Shown here: positions 58,072-64,000 of the stretch, piece by piece
Numbering within the stretch: the first letter of the stretch is position 1
Layout: the number at the start of each line of letters is the position of its first letter
Assembly: GCF_041146395.1 (NCBI RefSeq)
Contig: NC_090997.1
Span: 38,791,501 to 38,855,500 of the forward strand
Direction of reading: 5' to 3'
Source of the DNA: Eulemur rufifrons
Taxonomy: Eukaryota > Chordata > Mammalia > Primates > Lemuridae
Length of the DNA: 64,000 nt
Made by a program: the position numbers and the translations under genes
The notes under the pieces: model-generated
What the model was told of the DNA's origin: nothing
Seen by the model: the letters and a program-made list of their open reading frames with translations, nothing else
Databases searched by the model: none

Positions 58072-60319
58072 GTAAAAAGAGAAGATAAAATTGCCTCTGG
58101 ATCCATTTTCTAAAAAGTCAAATATGGTAACGTCTTGTATTTTTTCCAGAAAAATTAAAATTGAAAAAAATCATATTTCAGTGAAACATGAACTCTTACA
58201 TCATTTAAGTTAATTGAATTAGAAGATAAGTTAATATGTGAGCCATTTATCTTCCTGAAATAAATTTAAATCCTGAATATGCCTCCTTAATTACATTCCT
58301 CCTAAGGTTTAAATCAAGGTGATAGCTTTCAGTTTAGGTTCAGTTAGGTTCATAGCAGCATCAAAAGGGCTATATCCAGCATATTCACAACCAGAGACAG
58401 ATTTCCACTGTGTGTTTGGTAAAATCAGGCAATATTTTGGGAGTTCAACGGAATTTTACAAGTCCTGGAGTCATATAGGCTTTGTCCTGGGTAGTGGATC
58501 ATCCTAGTTTGTATCAGGTACGTTTTTAATTAAATTTATTTATGCCCATGTAATTATTTTGAAGGAAATGCAATGAAGCAGAATTTTAATGATACAGTGT
58601 GTTTGAGAGAGAGAATGTGTGTGTGAGAGTGAGAGAGATAGAGAATGAAAGAATGATAGAATGAGATCAGGTTATCTAAAGGTTGCAAAACATATGTACT
58701 CATATCTAGGGAGATATATTATTGAAACTGCCTTTCTTTGTTCTGAGCAAAAAAGCCACTTTAATGGCCCTTTTCACTTATGTTGCTGGAAGATAAAGGG
58801 GAATCAATTTTTGTGAAGGAAAGGTTTAAGGAGATGACTTTCCCCCTCAGGCTCGGAACTTTGGCTGTGAGGGCAGATGGCGTCGGGCTTTCTACTTTTC
58901 AAAACTATTACACTTGAAGGTTACTAGAGAAAAAGAAATTGGTCAAATTTGCATAAAGGCCAAGGAGCCTTTTGGAAGGAATAGGACGGAGACCCTGAAA
59001 CTTGCATTTCAATGTCACTACGGTGTTTCTGATTACTGAGGTGCCCTAGTCTAAGGCCAGTTCTCCATAAGAAGCACAGAAGACTCCTGGGGAAAGCTTC
59101 TGGAAGAGGAAAGGCTGGAACTGGTGCCTGGCACTCTTACCAGACCTGGATTGATGTGGGAACCACATCGGATCATAGCCTGTATACAGTGATCCAAGCA
59201 TCATAGATGAGGCCAGTGCATGCTCCCTGCATTTGTACATGATTAAACTCCACTGCTGTTGCTGAAGAGCTCTACCTGAAAGCCCAGGGTGTGGCGCAAC
59301 CACAAACTGGACTGAGAGGCAGGAAGCTGTTTCTCTCTTCTCCAGCATGAAGAAGCCACTCAGAGAAGTGGTGAGAGTGTGGGCAGGGCCAACCCAAGTG
59401 TTGCTGGACCTAAATTTGTAACATGTTGCGTTTCTCCTTTAAGAGTCAAAAAATAAAAAATTCCACATACAAAGTCACTAAGGCCCCTCCTAGGGCCATA
59501 GAAGGGCCCTATGCAGGTGAGGGACCCTGAAGCTTCAACCTGGTTAGTTTCTGAGAGGTAGGCCTCCGAGAGGGGCTTCCCTCTGCAGTTGAGGCCTGCC
59601 CAGGGTGCGGAACGACTGCCTTCTAGCATGGTGTGTGGCAGAGAAGAGGCCTCTGGTAGATAAATGAGATGTTTTTATTTTTCTCTCGGTGAAGCCTAGT
59701 AAGAAGGACAGATCCCTAGAGCTCAGTAATGAGCAGGGAAAATAGACATTCTTGTCCTAAGGAGGATGGGAAGGTGCTCAGTAATATTATTCTGAATATG
59801 AGAAGTTTTCTGGGCTCTAAGCTGGCAAAACAGAATATACCTATGCATTATCCAAATGCCTCTGAGATTAATTATGTTCTTAATAAATAATGGAAATCAA
59901 CTGAACTATTGTAATAGCAATCTGTCAATGAGTATAAATGTGTTTCCACAAAATTTTAAAATGTTTCTCTTTCTAATACATCATGGCCACTCCTTTGATT
60001 TCAAGTATTGCCTTCATGTTGATGATGTGATTTGACACTGAGTGCAGGTCAGCTCTGCCTGCTGTGCTTATCCTCTCAAAGCATCTTTTTCTTTTTTTTT
60101 TTTTTTCCCATTTCCCAATTAATACTAATATATCCAGTAGCTACCCCGTCATCCATCCAAGGTGTTGTAAAATTATAAACTATCTTTCTGGTTTCACTTT
60201 CTTCTTCCGTTTTGTTCTCCTTAGCCCAGGAGTTACTACACCCAATTGAATTTATCTCCTAATGTCTTTTCTGTTCATTGCCTCCTTGTACCTCGATAGC
60301 ACTTTTAGAATCTAGACCC
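58072..60319. other. Single-copy sequence, GC-richer in 58800-59650
   Basis: No repeat recognised apart from a microsatellite at 58600-58665. Minus ORFs at 59046-59348 (100 codons) and 59360-59629 (89 codons) are adjacent but not recognisable. A plus-strand frame near 59090-59190 also reads open. I cannot assign a function. Confidence 0.4.
58600..58665. repeat. (GA)n/(GT)n compound microsatellite
   Basis: Alternating GAGAGAGAG, GTGTGTGTG and GAGAGTGAGAGAGA runs. Confidence 0.93.
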
Positions 60320-60510
60320 CTGTTCTCTCATGGCTGGAATATTGCAGTATCTTCCAGCTCTTCGTTATTGTCTTTCCCTTCCAATAATTTCTCTCTAATG
60401 CCACCAGAGGAGCTCTTCTACAGCACAAATATGATCATGTCATCATCTGCACAAAAGCCTTTGTTGGTTCTTCAATCCCTAACACAGGATCTAGCCCATC
60501 AGGGGGCCTA
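60320..60510 (+). mobile_element. L2 LINE fragment, sense
   Basis: 'CATGGCTGGAATATTGCAGT', then 'ATATGATCATGTCATCATCTG' and 'AAAAGCCTTTGTTGGTTC' follow sense L2. Confidence 0.7.
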
Positions 60511-61655
60511 TGGAAACACAGCCACTTCTGTTGGCAAAGTTTTACTTTTGCTTAATGAATTTTCAATGCCCACGAGAAAAAATCGGAGTTGTAAGTGAAA
60601 TTCCAAGACCACCTCTTTTATTTCTTCTTCTTCTTGTATGTACTCTACATGCAAATACCATAATTGTTTCTTAATTCATTGTTCCCCTTTCTGGTACTCT
60701 TTTCTGCTTTTATTCTTTTTCCAGAAGTCTTATCTCTCATTCTAATAGTATTTAGCTTCTTCGTGCTCTTCTTCTCAAATTTTGTTTTTCATAAGGGGAA
60801 AAAAAAATCTAGTTCTGGATATTAACCACCCTCTTATTTCATTTCTTTTTGAATGGTCTTTATATTCCAGAAAGCCATTGGCAATTTCAATCCAGAGAAA
60901 ATAAGAAATGGTTTTTGACATAGAGTAGAATCTGCTTGCATCTGGCTTACAGAACTAAATAAGAGGGGAGCTATTTTCTGAGTTGTAAGTGATGTTTAAA
61001 TTGCTCATGAAAATAGAAGAGTCTTGGCAGAGAAACCAGATTACTGTAAGGGCATAATGGTGAGAGAGCTTTTGTCACATGAGATAGTTATCATACGAGA
61101 TTATAATTCTGCTAGTTACTAGTGATTGAAGTATATCTGTGTAGTGAAATGTGGGTTAATAGCTGTAGTTCATTTTCCAATACAGAAATGTCAGAATTTA
61201 AGTGGGCCCCAAAGGGCTATGGGAAGCTGTGTCTTCTAAAGGAAAAGGTATTGAATGAGGATAACTGACTTGGTTCAGGATTACCAACAGAATTACTTTC
61301 TTGAAGGCTGGCTTAACTCTTCATTTCTCTCGTAATGTACACATCGAATGCAGAGCTTACAGAGTACTGACCAGGATTCGAGTGAGCGATCAAAAGGAGC
61401 AAAGAAAAGAAGAGTTCCAACCTAACAGATAAATAAATAAACGTTTAAAAACTTGCCTTGTTTAGATATTGTCATATCTAATTTTAATGGTCAAATGAAT
61501 ACTATCTTAATTTTTGTTTTAGGAGTATATTGATTGTATACAAATGAAAAAGTAAAAGCACTCAAAATCTTTCCTTCTCTTCACATTGCTTTAGAGGACG
61601 TAAACATTCAGGGAATTGGCAGCATTTTAATCCAACCTACACAATCCACTTTTCA
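60511..61655. other. AT-rich single-copy sequence
   Basis: Nothing recognised. Confidence 0.4.
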
Positions 61656-62080
61656 TTTTAATTAAGCCCCAAAATATTTTGGAAAGCCTACTATATGCAG
61701 AGTATTATATGTAGTGCTGAAAAGAATGCAAAACTATACCAGAGCAGTCGGGTGGGGGAAGGGGCAAAAAAAAAAAAAAAGAAAAAAAAAAAAACTATAC
61801 CAGAGCTGTTGTGACAGAAAAAAGAAAAATGAGAAAATGTATGTAGGGGTTGTTTGTAAGCTATAAATATATATAATTGTCAGTTTTAATTATTATCATT
61901 ATTATTATATAGACATCATGTCTGCTGGGACTCACAATCTATTGAGGTGTATTGATAGCTAAATAATTAATGCTAGGAAGGCTGGAATGAGTATACAACC
62001 AAATTTTATGGTAATCATAAAGGGAAACAAAGTTAATTCTATTTAGAAAAATCTGGAAGGTTTTCTTAGAAGTAGCATAT
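61656..62080 (-). mobile_element. L2 LINE 3' part, antisense
   Basis: 'GCCTACTATATGCAGAGTAT' and 'TAGTGCTGAAAAGAATGC' are the antisense L2 3' region. After the tiny insert it resumes with 'GACTCACAATCTATTGAGG' and 'TGCTAGGAAGGCTGGAATG'. Confidence 0.65.
61746..61790 (+). mobile_element. Micro-retroinsertion: ~20 nt plus poly(A)
   Basis: A unique part of ~20 nt (GTCGGGTGGGGGAAGGGGC) is followed by ~25 A-rich bases. It is enclosed by AAAACTATACCAGAG, at 61730-61744 and repeated at 61791-61805. The structure is that of a target-primed insertion stopped almost at once. The source RNA cannot be determined from 20 nt. Confidence 0.85.
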
Positions 62081-62086
62081 AGACTA

Positions 62087-64000
62087 CAGTTGACCTTGAA
62101 TAACACAGAGGTTAGGGATGCCAATTCCCTGAGCAGTCAAAAATTTGCATATAACTTTTGACTCCTCTAGAACTCTCCTAATAGCCTACTGTTGACTGGA
62201 AGCCTTACCAATAACATAAACAGTCAATTAACACACATTTTGTATGTTATCTATGTTCTTACAATAAAGTAGCCTACAGAAAAGAAAATGTTATTAAGAA
62301 AATCATAAGGAAGAGAAAATATATTTACTATTTATTAAGTGGAAGTGGATCATCATAAAGGTCTTCCTCATCTTTGCATCGAGTAGGCTGAGAGGAGAAG
62401 GAGGGGTTGGTCTTGCTGTCTCAGGGGTAGCAGAGGTGAAAAAGGAGGAGGTGAAAGGGAGGCAGGAAAGGCAGGCACATTTGGTGTAACTTTATGGAAA
62501 TACATTATATTACTTTCTTGCTTTTTCGTTTCTCTAAAAATGTTTCTGTATGGTACCAATACTTCCACAGTTTGCTTTCATTTCAATGTCCATATCATAG
62601 AAGGGTCCATATTGTAAAAGAAGTCAAAGGCAGACTTGAATGATCAGAATCCTTTTGTCAGATTGTCTAATGTCAATCTGTTTTCTGGTACTGCTTCTTC
62701 TACATCTTCTTCCTCATTATGTGGCACTGGTTTGGAAGCACTCATCTCCATCAGTCATCTTCTGTTAATTCCTCTGGTGTGGTGTCTATGAGCTCTTGAA
62801 TTTCTCCAAGATCCATATCTTAAAACCCTTCACCCCTCACCTTTGTTTCCTATCCAAAATCCCTTTCATGATTTCCTTGGTGGTTTCTGTTATAAACCCT
62901 GTGAAGTCAGGCACAACAACTGGACACAGTTTTCTCCAGAAAGAATGTATTGTTTTGGGCTTGATGGCTTTCACAGCTTTTTCTGTAACAATGATGGCAT
63001 CTTCAATGGTGTCACCCTTCTAGACTTTCATAATGTTTTCTCTATCGAGGTTCTCCTCCATAATGTTGACAATTTTTTCCATAGAGTACTATGTATAATG
63101 AGCCTTAAAGATTCGTATAACCTCCTGATCTAGAGGCTGAATTAGAGATGTTGTGTTTGGTGGCAAGTAGACTACTTCAACACCTTTGGTGCTGAACTTA
63201 TGGGGTTCTGGGTGACCAGGGGCATTGTCCAATATCAAAAGAACTTTAAAAAGCAGTCCCTTGCCGGCAAGGTACTTCCTGACTTTAGGGACAAAGCATC
63301 AATAGAACCAATCCAGAAAAAGGGTTCTCGTTTCCCAGGCCTTATTGTTGTAGAACTGGAGGACTGGTAATTGGTGTTTATCTTTTCTCTTCAAGACTCA
63401 GGGGTTAGCAGCTTTATAGATAAGGGCAATTTGCACAAAACAATAGAGTTAGCCTTATCCCTTCCTGCCTTAAATCCTGGTGCTCATTTCTGTTCCTTAT
63501 TAATGTTTTTTGTGGCTTTTTCCCCCTAGAATAAGGCACTTTTGTCTGCATTGAAAACCTCATCAAGCAGATATCCTTTCTCCTCAGTGATTTTCTTAAT
63601 GACATCTGGGAACTCATTTGCTGCCTCTTAGTCAGCAGAAGAGGCTTCTTCTTTTGTCTTGACATTTTTTAAAGCCAAACCTCTTTCTAAAATTATCAAA
63701 CCATCCTTTGCTGGCATTAAATTCTCCAGCTTTAGATCCTTCACTTTTATTTTACTTTAAATTGTCATATAATGGCTTCACTTTTTCTCAAATGCTGTTC
63801 TAGTCTATAGGTATGCCTTTCTTATAGGGATCTTTCACCTACATAAAAGCATCATTTTCAATATGAGATACAAAGGTATTTTTCAAAAAGGGTAAGGTTT
63901 TCACGTGCACTGGAGTAGCTACAGCAACGGCTTTGTGAATTTCTTGTTCTTTTCTTTCTTTTTGCAATGGTCTTTACAATTGGATATATCTTGAAATGAG
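62087..64000 (-). mobile_element. Tigger2 DNA transposon, runs off the window
   Basis: Begins CAGTTGACCTTGAATAACAC after a TA at 62085-62086. It follows the Tigger2 interior through 'AATAGCCTACTGTTGACTGG' and 'AACATAAACAGTCAATTAAC'. The transposase is on minus and the window contains its C-terminal and middle parts in broken pieces, such as 63414-63665. Frameshifts and stops are frequent. A full copy would be ~2.7 kb, so about 0.8 kb, including the N-terminal helix-turn-helix and the second end, lies beyond 64000. Confidence 0.92.

Overview
This window looks like non-coding nuclear DNA from a Malagasy lemur or a close strepsirrhine relative. The main evidence is the SINEs. Most are dimeric Alu elements whose two arms are joined by an extra A/T-rich linker (an AGAAAGAAATTATATGGAC-type segment, then CTAAAAATATATATAG). 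Their left arm reads CCTAGCACTCTGGGAGG and their right arm GTGAGCTAGGCTGACGCCA. That form is typical of lemur Alus and not of monkeys or apes. The youngest L1 copies share one 3' end with the core CAATATATGTAACCTAAA. No intact protein-coding gene, CpG island or functional RNA gene was found. All long ORFs are fragments of transposons or pseudogenes, or chance.

Layout. 1-5.5 kb: MLT1 fragment and an L1 ORF2 copy split by three Alus. 5.5-13 kb: mostly single-copy sequence with L2, MIR and a MaLR LTR. 13.1-14 kb: an RPS18 retropseudogene split by a MER2 transposon. 14-17.2 kb: an antisense L2 split by an ERV1 LTR, then a second LTR and hAT remnants. 19-27.4 kb: L1 pieces, several ERV LTRs, a probable decayed ERV interior, a full-length U7 snRNA retrocopy and an LTR-RNA retrocopy. 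27.4-33 kb: largely single-copy, with a 28S rRNA retrocopy. 33-38 kb: an antisense L1 carrying a complete Tigger1. 39-43 kb: an antisense L1 carrying a mariner, which itself carries an L1 tail and an Alu. 43-44.3 kb: an ASCC1 retropseudogene. 45-49 kb: the longest repeat-poor stretch, with clustered AP-1-type motifs. 49-58 kb: old L1, MaLR LTRs, a younger L1 3' end, an Alu-L1 chimera and a fused inverted Alu pair. 58-62 kb: single-copy sequence with L2. 62.1 kb to the end: a Tigger2 transposon running off the window.

The main interest is the range of L1-machinery products that can be read with target-site duplications (TSDs): U7 snRNA, 28S rRNA, a 3'-UTR-like RNA, an LTR transcript, an Alu-L1 chimera and an insert of only about 20 nt plus poly(A). 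The nesting also gives a relative order of events. I did not find a convincing new functional system.
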